This document shows positions 1 to 8,620 of a stretch of DNA of 18,420 nucleotides, piece after piece. This stretch comes from an uncultured Collinsella sp. GTDB lineage: Bacteria > Actinomycetota > Coriobacteriia > Coriobacteriales > Coriobacteriaceae. Both the position numbers and the translations under genes were made by a program. Location of the stretch: positions 1 to 18,420 of the forward strand of contig URBP01000040.1 in NCBI GenBank assembly GCA_900546105.1. The letters run 5' to 3'. Position 1 is the stretch's first letter; every line of letters starts with the position of its first letter. Under the pieces are notes generated by a model. That model made no database searches. It was not told the origin of the DNA and worked only from the letters and a program-made list of their open reading frames with translations.

Positions 1-30
1 AATGGCCGGCTCAATGAGTCGGCCATTTTT
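1..30 (+). terminator. Intrinsic terminator hairpin before plsX
   Basis: Bases 1-12 pair with 16-27 (8 Watson-Crick pairs, one G-T wobble, 3 more pairs) around an AAT loop, followed by a T run at 26-30. It is a textbook rho-independent terminator for a gene left of the window. It ends only 4 bases before the plsX Shine-Dalgarno (35-40), so no promoter fits between it and plsX. Read-through or attenuation must therefore be considered. Confidence 0.8.
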
Positions 31-47
31 GTATAAGGAGCATGTAT

Positions 48-1067
48 ATGAGTAACGTTCGCGTTTGTGTAGACGTTGTGGGCGGAGACGAGAAACCTCA
101 GGTTGTTCTCGATGGTATCGAGGCTGCACTTGCCGCCGATCCCGATATCGAGGTCTTGGCAGCTGGCCCCGCCGAAATCGTCAATCCCTTTGCTGCTTCC
201 CATGCACGTGTTGAGGCCCTTGAGGCACCCGACGTTATCGCCATGGATGACGATCCCATTCGCGCCGTGATGACCAAGCGCAAGTCGTCGATCGTGCTGT
301 CGTGCCGCGCCATCAAGAAGGGAAATGCGGACGCGTTCTTCTCCGCCGGCTCGACCGGTGCCATGACTGCTGCCGCCACCGCCTATGTGACGCCGTTTAG
401 GTATCAGGCCGAAGGCAAGAAGCAGCCGGTACGTCCCTGTCTGACCAATGCGCTACCCAATCGCGCCGGCGGTCTGACGGTGCTGTGCGATATGGGCGCC
501 AACCCCGATGTCGAGGTGGACGATATGGTGCGCTTTGCGCAGATGGGTAGCGCCTATGCCCGCGTTGTCCTGGGCATTGAGCATCCCCGCGTGGGCCTGC
601 TCGCCAATGGCACCGAGGACGAAAAGGGCTCCAACTTTACCAAGGCCTGCTTCCCGGCCATGAAAGCCGCCGTTCCCGGCTTTGTTGGTAACTGTGAGGG
701 AACGGACATCACCTCCGGTAACTTCGATGTCGTCGTTGCCGATGGCATGTCGGGCAATATTGCGCTCAAGGCCACCGAGGGCGCTGCCAAGTTTTTGCTG
801 CAGGAACTCAAGGGTGCCTTTATGTCTTCGCTTGGCACCAAGATCGCCGCGCTGCTCATCAAAAAGCAGATGCGCGAGATTAAGGCCAAGCTGTCTGGTG
901 ATGCCAAGGGCGGCGCGATTCTTTTGGGCCTGCGTGGCGTGGTGCTGATCGGTCACGGTGCCACCTCGGTCGAGGCCGTCAAAAACGGTACGCTCGCGGC
1001 GGCTGAAGCCGTGCGCGCCGGGCTGGTCGAGAATGTCGCCAACTCTATGGACGGTATCGTTTTATAA
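48..1067 (+). CDS. plsX: Phosphate acyltransferase PlsX
   Basis: PlsX converts acyl-ACP and phosphate to acyl-phosphate, which PlsY uses to acylate glycerol-3-phosphate in the first step of phospholipid synthesis. It is a peripheral membrane enzyme. The 339-residue length is usual for the family. The N-terminus has the family VD..GGD pattern (VDVVGGDEKP), with further family blocks at FFSAGSTGA, GANPDV and the C-terminal GVVLIGHG. The ATG at 48 is preferred because AAGGAG (35-40) lies 7 bases upstream; the ATG at 42 would leave only 1 base. acpP follows 124 bp downstream, as expected for an ACP-dependent enzyme. A terminator-like hairpin lies on each side of the gene. The family assignment is firm; regulation is inferred. 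Confidence 0.95.
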   Translation: MSNVRVCVDVVGGDEKPQVVLDGIEAALAADPDIEVLAAGPAEIVNPFAASHARVEALEAPDVIAMDDDPIRAVMTKRKSSIVLSCRAIKKGNADAFFSAGSTGAMTAAATAYVTPFRYQAEGKKQPVRPCLTNALPNRAGGLTVLCDMGANPDVEVDDMVRFAQMGSAYARVVLGIEHPRVGLLANGTEDEKGSNFTKACFPAMKAAVPGFVGNCEGTDITSGNFDVVVADGMSGNIALKATEGAAKFLLQELKGAFMSSLGTKIAALLIKKQMREIKAKLSGDAKGGAILLGLRGVVLIGHGATSVEAVKNGTLAAAEAVRAGLVENVANSMDGIVL

Positions 1068-1132
1068 GAGCGAGTTAGAGCGCTGTTATGTGCCTCGCGG
1101 CGCACGTCGTGGGGTAGAATCAAAACCGTGTC

Positions 1133-1162
1133 TTGGTGCCGCCCGCGCGGTGCCAATCTTTT
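1133..1162 (+). terminator. Terminator-like hairpin between plsX and acpP
   Basis: Bases 1133-1142 can pair fully with 1147-1156 (10 pairs, two of them G-T) around loop CCGC, followed directly by TCTTTT (1157-1162). It sits 30 bases before the acpP start, inside what would otherwise be a plsX-acpP transcript. A possible -10 (TAGAAT, 1115-1120) lies just upstream, but no convincing -35 was found. It could terminate plsX mRNA or attenuate acpP. Confidence 0.5.
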
Positions 1163-1191
1163 GGTATTCATGCACTATGAGAGGAAGCGCT

Positions 1192-1434
1192 ATGGACCGC
1201 TCCGAAATCTTCGACAAGATCGCCGAGGTCGCTGCTGACGTTCTGGGCGTCGATGTTGCCGAAATTAGCGATGAGACCACCTTTGACGACCTCGATGCCA
1301 ACTCGCTCGAGCGCCTGCAACTGGTTACGGCTATCGAGGACGAGTTCAATCTCGAGATCGATGACGAGACCCTGCTCTCGCTCAACTCTGTCGCCGACGC
1401 CGTCGACGCGATCGAAAACGCCAGGGAGGCTTAG
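1192..1434 (+). CDS. acpP: Acyl carrier protein
   Basis: An 80-residue acidic four-helix carrier protein that holds growing fatty-acyl chains on a phosphopantetheine arm and supplies acyl groups to PlsX. The attachment serine is Ser38 in DANSLERLQL, followed by the usual acidic helix II (TAIEDEFNLEIDDE). The normally near-invariant Asp of the DSL motif is Asn here (NSL, codon AAC). The start ATG has AGAGGA just upstream. The next gene, rnc, starts 3 bases after the stop and has its ribosome site inside the acpP tail, so the two are probably translationally coupled. No fabD or fabG lies beside it, unlike many Firmicutes clusters. Confidence 0.93.
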   Translation: MDRSEIFDKIAEVAADVLGVDVAEISDETTFDDLDANSLERLQLVTAIEDEFNLEIDDETLLSLNSVADAVDAIENAREA

Positions 1435-1437
1435 GTC

Positions 1438-2163
1438 TTGGCTTTATCCGAACGACTTACGCGCGCCCAGGAGATTCTGGGCCACGAGTTCAATGACAAG
1501 GTGCTGCTGCGCGCGGCCCTTACGCATCCTTCGGCCGTCGAAGGCCAGCCAGTCTCGGCAAGCTACGAGCGCCTTGAGTTCTTGGGTGATTCCATTTTGG
1601 GCGCCGTTGTTGCACGCTCCCTGTTTGTGTCCTATCCGGAGTTTGACGAGGGCAAGCTCACGCGCCTGAAGGTGTCCCTTGTCTCGGGCGCCACGCTGTC
1701 CGAGGTGTCGCACGAGCTGGGTATCGATGACATCATCATCTTTGGTGCCTCCGAGACCGGTACCGGCGCGCGCGGCCTGCACTCGGCGCTCGAGAACGTC
1801 TACGAGTCGCTCGTGGGCGCGCTGTATCTGGACGCCGGCTGGGATGCCGCGGCGGAGTTTATCCACCGTACGCTTAAGCCACATTTGGCATCCGAGCGTG
1901 CCGAGCACCCTGCGAACCCCAAGTCGTATTTGCAGGAGTGCGTGCAGGCCGACGGCCACGAGCCTCCCGCTTACAAGCTGGTCGGCTCCGAGGGCCCTGC
2001 GCATGCGCCCACCTTTACCGCCGTGGTGTTGATCGATGGTATTCGCCAGGGTCGCGGCTCCGGCTCCTCAAAGAAGGAAGCCGAGGGAGCCGCTGCACTC
2101 GAGGCACTTGACCGCATGGGCTACACCACCAACGGCGTGATTCTCAACAAGAAGCCTGTTTAA
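1438..2163 (+). CDS. rnc: Ribonuclease III
   Basis: A dsRNA-specific endonuclease for rRNA precursor processing and mRNA turnover; 241 residues, normal length. The nuclease domain (about 1-150) carries the signature ERLEFLGDS with metal-binding E44, E47 and D51, plus E71 in the DEG motif. The dsRNA-binding domain spans about 161-228 (GSGSSKKEAEGAAA). In the second catalytic motif (ENVYESLVGALYLD) the position matching E. coli Asp114 is Asn120, while the essential Glu117 equivalent (E123) is kept. The start is TTG at 1438, supported by AGGGAGG (1423-1429) 8 bases upstream; no other in-frame start fits as well. It lies between acpP and smc, a widely conserved order. Confidence 0.95.
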   Translation: MALSERLTRAQEILGHEFNDKVLLRAALTHPSAVEGQPVSASYERLEFLGDSILGAVVARSLFVSYPEFDEGKLTRLKVSLVSGATLSEVSHELGIDDIIIFGASETGTGARGLHSALENVYESLVGALYLDAGWDAAAEFIHRTLKPHLASERAEHPANPKSYLQECVQADGHEPPAYKLVGSEGPAHAPTFTAVVLIDGIRQGRGSGSSKKEAEGAAALEALDRMGYTTNGVILNKKPV

Positions 2164-2173
2164 GCGAGGAACC

Positions 2174-5100
2174 GTGTATCTCAAGTCCCTCACGCTCAAA
2201 GGGTTCAAGTCGTTTGCCGACCGCGCCCATATGACGTTTGAGCCGGGCCTGACCGTCATCGTCGGTCCCAACGGCTCGGGAAAATCGAACATCTCTGACT
2301 CGATTCTGTGGGTCCTGGGCGAGCAGAGCGCCAAGCAGCTGCGCGGCCAGGCCATGGAGGATGTCATCTTCTCGGGCTCGTCAGCGCGCAAGCCGGTGGG
2401 TGTCGCCGAGGTCACGCTGGTGCTCGATAACTCGGACCATATGCTGCCCGTCGACTTTGACGAGGTCGCCATCACCCGTCGTATGTATCGCTCGGGCGAA
2501 AGCGAGTACCTCATCAACTCGAGTCCGTGCCGCCTGATGGACATTCAGGACATCCTGCACGATTCGGGTTTGGGCAAGGATACGCATTCCATCATCAGCC
2601 AGGGCAAGCTCGACGCCATTTTGCAGAGCCGCCCCGAGGAGCGCCGCGCCCTCATCGAGGAGGCCGCCGGCATTTCCAAGCACAAACGCCGCAAGGAGCG
2701 TGCGCTCAAAAAGATTAAGTCGATGGACGAGCACCTGACGCGTGCCCGCGACATCAATAAGGAAATCGCCCGTCAGCTGCGACCTCTGGAGCGTCAGGTC
2801 GATCGTGCGCGCAAGTACAAAGAGCTGTCCTCGCGCGCGAACGAGCTTACGCAGATGCTAGCCGTCGACGAGCTGCGTTCGCTGCAGTCGCAGTGGAACG
2901 ACTTGGAGAGCCGCTCCAAGGAAGGTGCCGCCGAGCTGGAGCTTGCGCAGTACCGCTTGGGCGAAAAGGAACGCGAGCTCGAGAAGCTCCAGGTCATGCT
3001 CGAGGAAAAGGGCCTGTTTGTGGGCGATCTGGGCGAGCAGCGCCGCCATATGCAAGACGTGGTCGGCCGCATTAACTCCGATATGCGCCTGCTCGAGGAA
3101 AAGGGCCACAACATGGTGTCGCGCCTGTCCGACATGCGTGGCCAGATCTCGAGCTCCGAGCATCAGCGTCGTCGCGTGGTCGAGGAGCTCGAGGACGCGC
3201 GTGCACAGCTTGAGGAAGTGACCGGCGCGCACATGCAGGCCCAGGAGGACGTTGACGCCGCTGGTCCTGCCGCCGCTGAGCTCCACGAGCGGCGCGTGGC
3301 GCTCGACAATCAGATTTCGCAGCTTACGCGTGAGCAACGCGATGTGCAGCGTGTGGCCGATAACGCGGCGCTCGAACTCGCCAAGGTGAAGGACTCGCTG
3401 AGCAACGCCGAGGTCGAGGACAACATGTACGCCTCGCGCCTGGAGCAGATTGATGAACAGCTCGAGGAGGTTACAGCATCGCTTGATAGCCGTCGCGACC
3501 GTGCTGAGGAGCTTGAGAGTGCCCTTGAGGCGGCTCGTCAGGCCCAGAACGATGCGCGCGAGGCCACCGAGGTCGCCCGTGCAGCCCTGAAGGACTTGCG
3601 CAATCGTGAGAGCGAGGCGCGCAACAAGCTGTCCGAGGTGCGCTCGGAGCTTGCCAGCCAAAAGAAGCTTGATGCCCGCATGGCAGACAGCTCGCCGCTG
3701 GTGAGCCGTCTGATGGGCGCACTGGGCGATGATGTCTCAGGCCGTCTGGGCGACGTGCTCGAGGCTCCTCGTGAGCTTGAGGGCCTGGTCGAGCAGCTGC
3801 TTGCCGGCGATATCGATGCCCTACTGTTTGATGACGCCGCTACGCTTGAGCGTGCCGGTCGTGCTGCTCTGGACCAAAAGAAGGCCTCGGGCGAGGCACT
3901 GCTGATGGCGCGCGGCGTGAGTGGCTCTGCTGCCGCCGAGGGCGCTGCCGGTACGCGTCTGGTCGATCGTCTGTCCGTGCGCTCCGGTTATGGCCCGGTT
4001 GTCGAGGCCCTTCTTGGCGGCTATTACGTGGTCGATGACTTGGCTGCCGCGTTGGCTGCCCCTGTCGTTGACGGTGTGACTTACGTGACCCCCGATGGCG
4101 CCCGCGTCGCCTGCGGCGGCCTGGTGCGTGTGGGCCTCGATGCTGGCGAGGCGTCGGGTGCCTTGGAGCGCAAGCGTCGCATTCGCGAGCTGGAGGGCCT
4201 GGAGCCCGATCTAGCTGCTGTGTTTGAGCATGTGTCGGATCAGGTCGTCGAGGCCAATGCGGCCGTTGAGGAGGCGCGTGCCGCCGAGGGCGATGCCGCC
4301 GGCGAGATCGCCCGTCTTGAGGGCGAGCGCCGCTCGCTGCTCTCCGAGATTGGCCGCCTGGAGCAAAGCGCCTACAACGCCGAGGTCGAGCGCGTGCGCA
4401 TCTCCAAGCGCCGCGAGCAGGCCGCCGAGGCCGTTCGCGCTGCGCGCCCGCGCGTTGACGAACTCACCCGTTCGCGCGACGAGGCCCGCGCGCAGGCAGG
4501 CGACCTGGGTCTCCAGATTGCCGAAGCCAACGACGAGCTCGATCGCGTGCGTCGTGACGATTCCGAGGCAGCCGGCAAGCTCGCCGATGCCAAGGTCCGC
4601 CTGGCTCAGACGAGCGAGCGTCTGCGTTCGCTGAAGGGCCGTGTGCCCGACTTGGAGCATCGACTCGAGGGCATCGACCGCCGTATCCGCGGAACACGCC
4701 AGGCCTCGCGCTCACTCGAGCTGCTGCGCCTGCGTGTCGACCCCATGCACGAGCGCTATTCGGCCCTGCTGGATCGCGCATCGGATTGGGCCGCGCGTCT
4801 GCGTGATCAGGCTTCGCTCGAGGAGGCGGACTCGGCCTCGCTCAAGAAGACCATCGAAGACGCCAAGGCCGAGGTCTCCCGCGCCAAGGAGCGGGTCGAT
4901 GCCGCCACGGCGACGCAAAACGAGTTCAAGGTTTCCCGCGGCAAGCTCGAGGTGCAGGTGGAGGCGGCCATCAAGGCCATTACCGCCGATGGCACTACGG
5001 TGCTCGAGGAAGCGCTCATGCTTCCTGCTCCCACCGACCGCGACGCCGCCGAGCGCGAGCTCAACCAGCTCGTGCGCCAGATTAACAACCTGGGCCCTGT

Positions 5101-5710
5101 GAACCAGGTTGCCATGGAGGAGTACGAGCAGCTCAAGCGCCGCGCCGATTACATCGAGGAGCAGCTGGCCGATCTGGAGAGCGCGCGCAAGGCGCTCACC
5201 AAGATTACCGTGGCCATCGACCGTAAGATGCGTAAAGCCTTCTTGGTGACCTTCGAGAAGGTCGATGCGAACTTCCGTGAGATCTTCGCCATGCTGTTCC
5301 CGGGTGGCCAGGCTCATCTTGAGATGACCGATCCCGAGCATCCTGCCGAGACGGGCATTGAGGTTGTGGCGCAGCCGCGCGGCAAGCGCATTACTAAGAT
5401 GATGCTCATGTCGGGTGGCGAGAAGAGTCTGACGGCGCTCGCCCTGCTCTTTGCCGTGTACCGCACGCGCACGGTGCCGTTCTATGTGCTGGACGAGGTC
5501 GAGGCGGCGCTTGATGACGCCAACCTGTCCAAGCTCATCGGAGCCCTCGATGTGCTGCGTTCCGATACACAGCTCTTGGTCATTTCGCATCAGCGCCGTA
5601 CTATGGAGGACGCTGACGTTCTCTATGGCGTCTCGATGCAAGCCGACGGCGTCAGCCGCGTCGTCTCGCAAAAACTCGATCGCGAAACCGGAAAGGTCGT
5701 GAATGCATAA
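2174..5710 (+). CDS. smc: Chromosome partition protein SMC
   Basis: An ATPase of the bacterial condensin complex (with ScpA and ScpB) that compacts and helps segregate the chromosome. Its 1178 residues match the family. Domains: N-terminal head with Walker A GPNGSGKSN (31-39), coiled coil to about 500, hinge about 505-655 (glycine-rich, e.g. LLGGYYVVDDL), returning coiled coil rich in Glu, Arg and Ala, then C-terminal head with signature SGGEK (1080-1084) and Walker B VLDEVEAALDD (D1107, E1108). The start is GTG at 2174 because the family N-terminus MYLKSLTLKGFKSF begins there; GAGGA lies at 2166-2170. The stop overlaps the ftsY start by one base (TAATG), indicating coupling. Confidence 0.97.
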   Translation: MYLKSLTLKGFKSFADRAHMTFEPGLTVIVGPNGSGKSNISDSILWVLGEQSAKQLRGQAMEDVIFSGSSARKPVGVAEVTLVLDNSDHMLPVDFDEVAITRRMYRSGESEYLINSSPCRLMDIQDILHDSGLGKDTHSIISQGKLDAILQSRPEERRALIEEAAGISKHKRRKERALKKIKSMDEHLTRARDINKEIARQLRPLERQVDRARKYKELSSRANELTQMLAVDELRSLQSQWNDLESRSKEGAAELELAQYRLGEKERELEKLQVMLEEKGLFVGDLGEQRRHMQDVVGRINSDMRLLEEKGHNMVSRLSDMRGQISSSEHQRRRVVEELEDARAQLEEVTGAHMQAQEDVDAAGPAAAELHERRVALDNQISQLTREQRDVQRVADNAALELAKVKDSLSNAEVEDNMYASRLEQIDEQLEEVTASLDSRRDRAEELESALEAARQAQNDAREATEVARAALKDLRNRESEARNKLSEVRSELASQKKLDARMADSSPLVSRLMGALGDDVSGRLGDVLEAPRELEGLVEQLLAGDIDALLFDDAATLERAGRAALDQKKASGEALLMARGVSGSAAAEGAAGTRLVDRLSVRSGYGPVVEALLGGYYVVDDLAAALAAPVVDGVTYVTPDGARVACGGLVRVGLDAGEASGALERKRRIRELEGLEPDLAAVFEHVSDQVVEANAAVEEARAAEGDAAGEIARLEGERRSLLSEIGRLEQSAYNAEVERVRISKRREQAAEAVRAARPRVDELTRSRDEARAQAGDLGLQIAEANDELDRVRRDDSEAAGKLADAKVRLAQTSERLRSLKGRVPDLEHRLEGIDRRIRGTRQASRSLELLRLRVDPMHERYSALLDRASDWAARLRDQASLEEADSASLKKTIEDAKAEVSRAKERVDAATATQNEFKVSRGKLEVQVEAAIKAITADGTTVLEEALMLPAPTDRDAAERELNQLVRQINNLGPVNQVAMEEYEQLKRRADYIEEQLADLESARKALTKITVAIDRKMRKAFLVTFEKVDANFREIFAMLFPGGQAHLEMTDPEHPAETGIEVVAQPRGKRITKMMLMSGGEKSLTALALLFAVYRTRTVPFYVLDEVEAALDDANLSKLIGALDVLRSDTQLLVISHQRRTMEDADVLYGVSMQADGVSRVVSQKLDRETGKVVNA

Positions 5711-6627
5711 TGGGATTCTTTGACGCTCTCTCGCGCGGACTTGAGCGCAGCCGCGAGGCCCTCAACGAGGTCTTCTACTTTGGCGGCGAGGTCGACGAGG
5801 ACTTTTGGGAGGACCTTGAGGACACCCTCGTCATGGGTGACATGGGTGCCGAGGTCGCTATTCAGGTCTCCGATGACCTGCGCGATGCTGCTGCCAAGAA
5901 GAACCTCAAGACCGCCCCGCAGCTTCGCCGCGCTCTGGCCGAGCAGCTCGAGGGCCATTTTGTGCCTGTTGAGCGTGATCCGTTTTCCGATACGCCGAGC
6001 TGCGTGCTGTTTGTGGGCATCAACGGCGCCGGCAAGACCACAACGGTCGGCAAGATTGCGAGCGCCATGGCTGCCCGCGGCAAGAACGTGGTGATCGGTT
6101 CTGCCGATACCTTCCGCGCCGCCGCCATCGAGCAGCTCGATGTGTGGGGTCAGCGCGCCGGCGTCCCCGTCATCAAGCGCGATCGCGGTTCCGACCCGGC
6201 GAGCGTGTGCTACGACGTGCTCGATGAGGCCGATAAGCGCGGCAGCGACCTGGTGCTGATCGACACCGCCGGTCGTCTGCACACAAGCCCCGAACTCATG
6301 CGCGAGCTCGCCAAGGTGGCCAACGTGACGCGTAAGCGCGCCGCAAATATGGCCGCCGGTCCCATGCCGGTCTCGGTCGTGCTTGTGATCGATGCCGCCA
6401 CTGGCCAGAACGGTCTGAACCAGGCGCTTGAGTTTAACGAGGCGCTGGGCCTGGACGGTATTATCATGACTAAGCTCGACGGCACGGCTAAGGGCGGTAT
6501 TGCCATGGCCGTGGCCGAGAAGCTCAAGCTCCCGATCCTGCGCATCGGCGTGGGCGAGCAGGTCGATGACCTGCAGGAGTTTAACGCCAAAGATTTCTGC
6601 CGCGCCCTGGTGGGCGAGTCCAATTAA
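5710..6627 (+). CDS. ftsY: Signal recognition particle receptor FtsY
   Basis: SRP receptor GTPase that docks Ffh-ribosome complexes at the membrane and delivers membrane proteins to SecYEG. At 305 residues it is a compact form: the N domain starts almost at once and the long acidic A domain of E. coli FtsY is absent. The G domain shows GINGAGKT (103-110), DTAGR (185-189), TKLD (254-257) and the closing GVGEQVDDLQ (280-289). The start ATG overlaps the smc stop codon; the nearest purine-rich site is rather far upstream, so translation probably depends on ribosomes finishing smc. Its partner gene ffh follows after 10 bp. Confidence 0.96.
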   Translation: MGFFDALSRGLERSREALNEVFYFGGEVDEDFWEDLEDTLVMGDMGAEVAIQVSDDLRDAAAKKNLKTAPQLRRALAEQLEGHFVPVERDPFSDTPSCVLFVGINGAGKTTTVGKIASAMAARGKNVVIGSADTFRAAAIEQLDVWGQRAGVPVIKRDRGSDPASVCYDVLDEADKRGSDLVLIDTAGRLHTSPELMRELAKVANVTRKRAANMAAGPMPVSVVLVIDAATGQNGLNQALEFNEALGLDGIIMTKLDGTAKGGIAMAVAEKLKLPILRIGVGEQVDDLQEFNAKDFCRALVGESN

Positions 6628-6637
6628 GGAGTGACTA

Positions 6638-8113
6638 GTGTTTGATTCTCTGAGCGATCGCCTCAACGACACATTTGACCGCTTGCGCGGCAAGGGTAAA
6701 CTGACCGAGGCCGATATCACTTCGGCCATGCGCGATATTCGCATGGCGCTGCTCGAGGCCGACGTTAACTTTAAGGTTGTCAAGGAGTTCGTTGCCAAGA
6801 CCAAGGAGCGCTGCATGACCGCCGAGGTCATGGAGTCGTTGTCGCCGGCGCAAAACGTCGTCAAGATCGTGCTCGACGAGCTCACCGAGATGCTCGGCTC
6901 AACCGAGAGCAAGCTCGTCTTTAGCAACCGCATTCCCAATGTCATCATGCTCGTGGGCCTGCAGGGCTCCGGTAAGACCACGGCTGCCGTAAAGCTTGCC
7001 TACCTGCTCAAGAAGCAGGGCCGCTCGCCGTTGCTCGCCGCGTGCGACGTCTACCGTCCCGCCGCTGCCGACCAGCTGGCCACGCTCGGTGGAGAGATCG
7101 GCGTTCCGGTCTTCCGCGGCGACGGCGCGCACCCGGTCGACATCGCCAAGGGTGCCATTCAGGAGGCCGTCGACCACCTGCGTGACGTGGTCATTGTCGA
7201 TACCGCCGGTCGTCTTCAGATCGACGAGCAGATGATGCAGGAGGCCGTCGACATCAAGAAGGCCGTCAAGCCCGACCAGGTGCTGATGGTCGTCGATGCC
7301 ATGACCGGCCAGGATATCGTTAACGTCGTCTCGACCTTCGCCGATCGCACCGACTTTGACGGCGTGATCATCTCCAAGCTCGACGGTGACGCCCGTGGCG
7401 GTGGCGCACTTTCGGTGCGTCAGGTGACCGGCAAGCCCATCAAGTTCGTGAGCATGGGCGAGAAACCCGATTCTCTTGAGCCGTTCTATCCCGATCGCAT
7501 GGCCAAGCGAATCTTGGGCATGGGCGACGTCGTCGGCATCATCGAGAAGGCCCAGGAGGCAGCCGATGCAGAGCAGCTCGAGGCTGCCGAGCGTATGCTG
7601 CGCGAGGGCTTCACCATGAACGACATGCTCGACCAGATGAAAGCCGTCAAGAAGATGGGCGGCATGAAGGGTATCCTGGGCATGCTCCCCGGTGGTCAGC
7701 GTGCACTCAACCAGATGGGCGGCAACCTGGACGAGGGCATCTTCGATAAGAACGAGGCCATCATCATGTCGATGACCAAGGAGGAGCGCCTGCGTCCCTC
7801 CATCATCAACGGTCAGCGTCGCGCGCGTAGTGCCAAGGGCGCCGGCGTAACCCCCACCGAGGTCAACAGCCTTATGAAGCAGTGGGGCGAGATGAATAAG
7901 ATGATGGGCCGCATGCGCACGATGGCCAATCAGGCACAGGCCGGCGGCAAGAAGGGCAAAAAGGGCAAGAAGGGCAAAAAGATGCGCATGCCCAATATCC
8001 CTGGGCTGGACGCTATGGGTCTGGGCGGCATGGGCGGCCTGGGTACGGGCGGTCCCAAGTCCGATATGGAGCTGCTGCGCCAGATGGAAGCGCAGATGCG
8101 TAATAAGAAATAG
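6638..8113 (+). CDS. ffh: Signal recognition particle GTPase Ffh
   Basis: Protein subunit of the SRP; it binds 4.5S RNA and signal sequences of nascent chains and pairs with FtsY. It has 491 residues. The N domain is followed by the G domain with GLQGSGKT (107-114), DTAGRLQ and SKLDGDARGG. The methionine-rich M domain (about 310-440) includes the RNA-binding stretch SIINGQRRARSAKGAG. The tail is unusually long: a Lys-Gly repeat (GKKGKKGKKGKK) encoded by a 9-bp tandem repeat, then a Gly/Met-rich segment. The start is GTG at 6638 with AAGGAG (6626-6631) 6 bases upstream, overlapping the ftsY stop. It ends the cluster before a strong terminator. Confidence 0.97.
   Translation: MFDSLSDRLNDTFDRLRGKGKLTEADITSAMRDIRMALLEADVNFKVVKEFVAKTKERCMTAEVMESLSPAQNVVKIVLDELTEMLGSTESKLVFSNRIPNVIMLVGLQGSGKTTAAVKLAYLLKKQGRSPLLAACDVYRPAAADQLATLGGEIGVPVFRGDGAHPVDIAKGAIQEAVDHLRDVVIVDTAGRLQIDEQMMQEAVDIKKAVKPDQVLMVVDAMTGQDIVNVVSTFADRTDFDGVIISKLDGDARGGGALSVRQVTGKPIKFVSMGEKPDSLEPFYPDRMAKRILGMGDVVGIIEKAQEAADAEQLEAAERMLREGFTMNDMLDQMKAVKKMGGMKGILGMLPGGQRALNQMGGNLDEGIFDKNEAIIMSMTKEERLRPSIINGQRRARSAKGAGVTPTEVNSLMKQWGEMNKMMGRMRTMANQAQAGGKKGKKGKKGKKMRMPNIPGLDAMGLGGMGGLGTGGPKSDMELLRQMEAQMRNKK
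7949..7981 (+). repeat. 9-bp tandem repeat in the ffh tail
   Basis: About three and a half copies of a 9-bp unit alternating AAGAAGGGC and AAAAAGGGC encode the GKKGKKGKKGKK run of Ffh. The period keeps the reading frame, so length changes would alter only the number of basic residues. Confidence 0.75.
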
Positions 8114-8138
8114 AGCTGTAATTCCAGCTTGATATGGC

Positions 8139-8170
8139 AAAGGCCACTCGGATGCTACCGGGTGGCCTTT
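8139..8170 (+). terminator. Terminator after ffh
   Basis: Bases 8139-8151 pair with 8158-8170 (13 pairs, one G-T) around a 6-base loop; the arms begin with AAA and end with TTT, followed by GTTGTTGG. Because the arms are A- and T-flanked it can work in both directions. It lies between ffh and the end of the convergent minus-strand gene. Confidence 0.8.
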
Positions 8171-8233
8171 GTTGTTGGCTTTGATTGTTGGGTTGCGTTC
8201 GGCTTCGCGCCCCGAGCTCGCGGTGCCGTGCCG

Positions 8234-8620
8234 TTAGTGGCAGCCGCAGAACCCGCCATGCTCATGGGTGTGCTCGTGGTCGTGGCTGTGGCAGCTGCAC
8301 GTGGCCTCGCCGTTCTGTGCGAGCGTGCCGGCGATAAGGGCCTCGACGCAAGCGTCGCAGCTGCCCTGGGCACCTGCGTATACCGTGATGCCGGCTTGAG
8401 CAAGCGCGTTGATAGCGCCTCCGCCGATGCCGCCGCAGATGAGCGTGTCCACGCCGCCGTTGGCGAGCAGGCCCGCAAGTGCGCCATGACCGGTGCCACC
8501 GGTGCCCACGACCTGCCTGTCGATCACCTCGCCGTCCTGGATGTCGTAGATCTTGAACTGCTCGCTGCGGCCAAAGTGCATAAAGATGTTGCCGTTGTCG
8601 TACGTGGTTGCCACCCTCAT
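8234..8620 (-). CDS. Possible internal start: stand-alone NifX-domain protein
   Basis: Within the fusion gene, the in-frame ATG for Met113 (8618-8620) is preceded by AAAGGAGGT (8628-8636) at a spacing of 7 bases. This is a better ribosome site than the one used for the full-length protein. Translation from here would give a 128-residue protein holding exactly the NifX-like domain and the Cys/His tail, without the DNA-binding part. It could be the relic of two fused genes or a true second product from one mRNA. Seen: the site, spacing and frame. Inferred: its use. Confidence 0.5.
   Translation of the reverse strand: MRVATTYDNGNIFMHFGRSEQFKIYDIQDGEVIDRQVVGTGGTGHGALAGLLANGGVDTLICGGIGGGAINALAQAGITVYAGAQGSCDACVEALIAGTLAQNGEATCSCHSHDHEHTHEHGGFCGCH

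Noticed and set aside
5623..6981. A 452-codon minus-strand frame across ftsY and ffh
   Set aside because: It is antisense to two certain GTPase genes, has no ribosome site and no family features.
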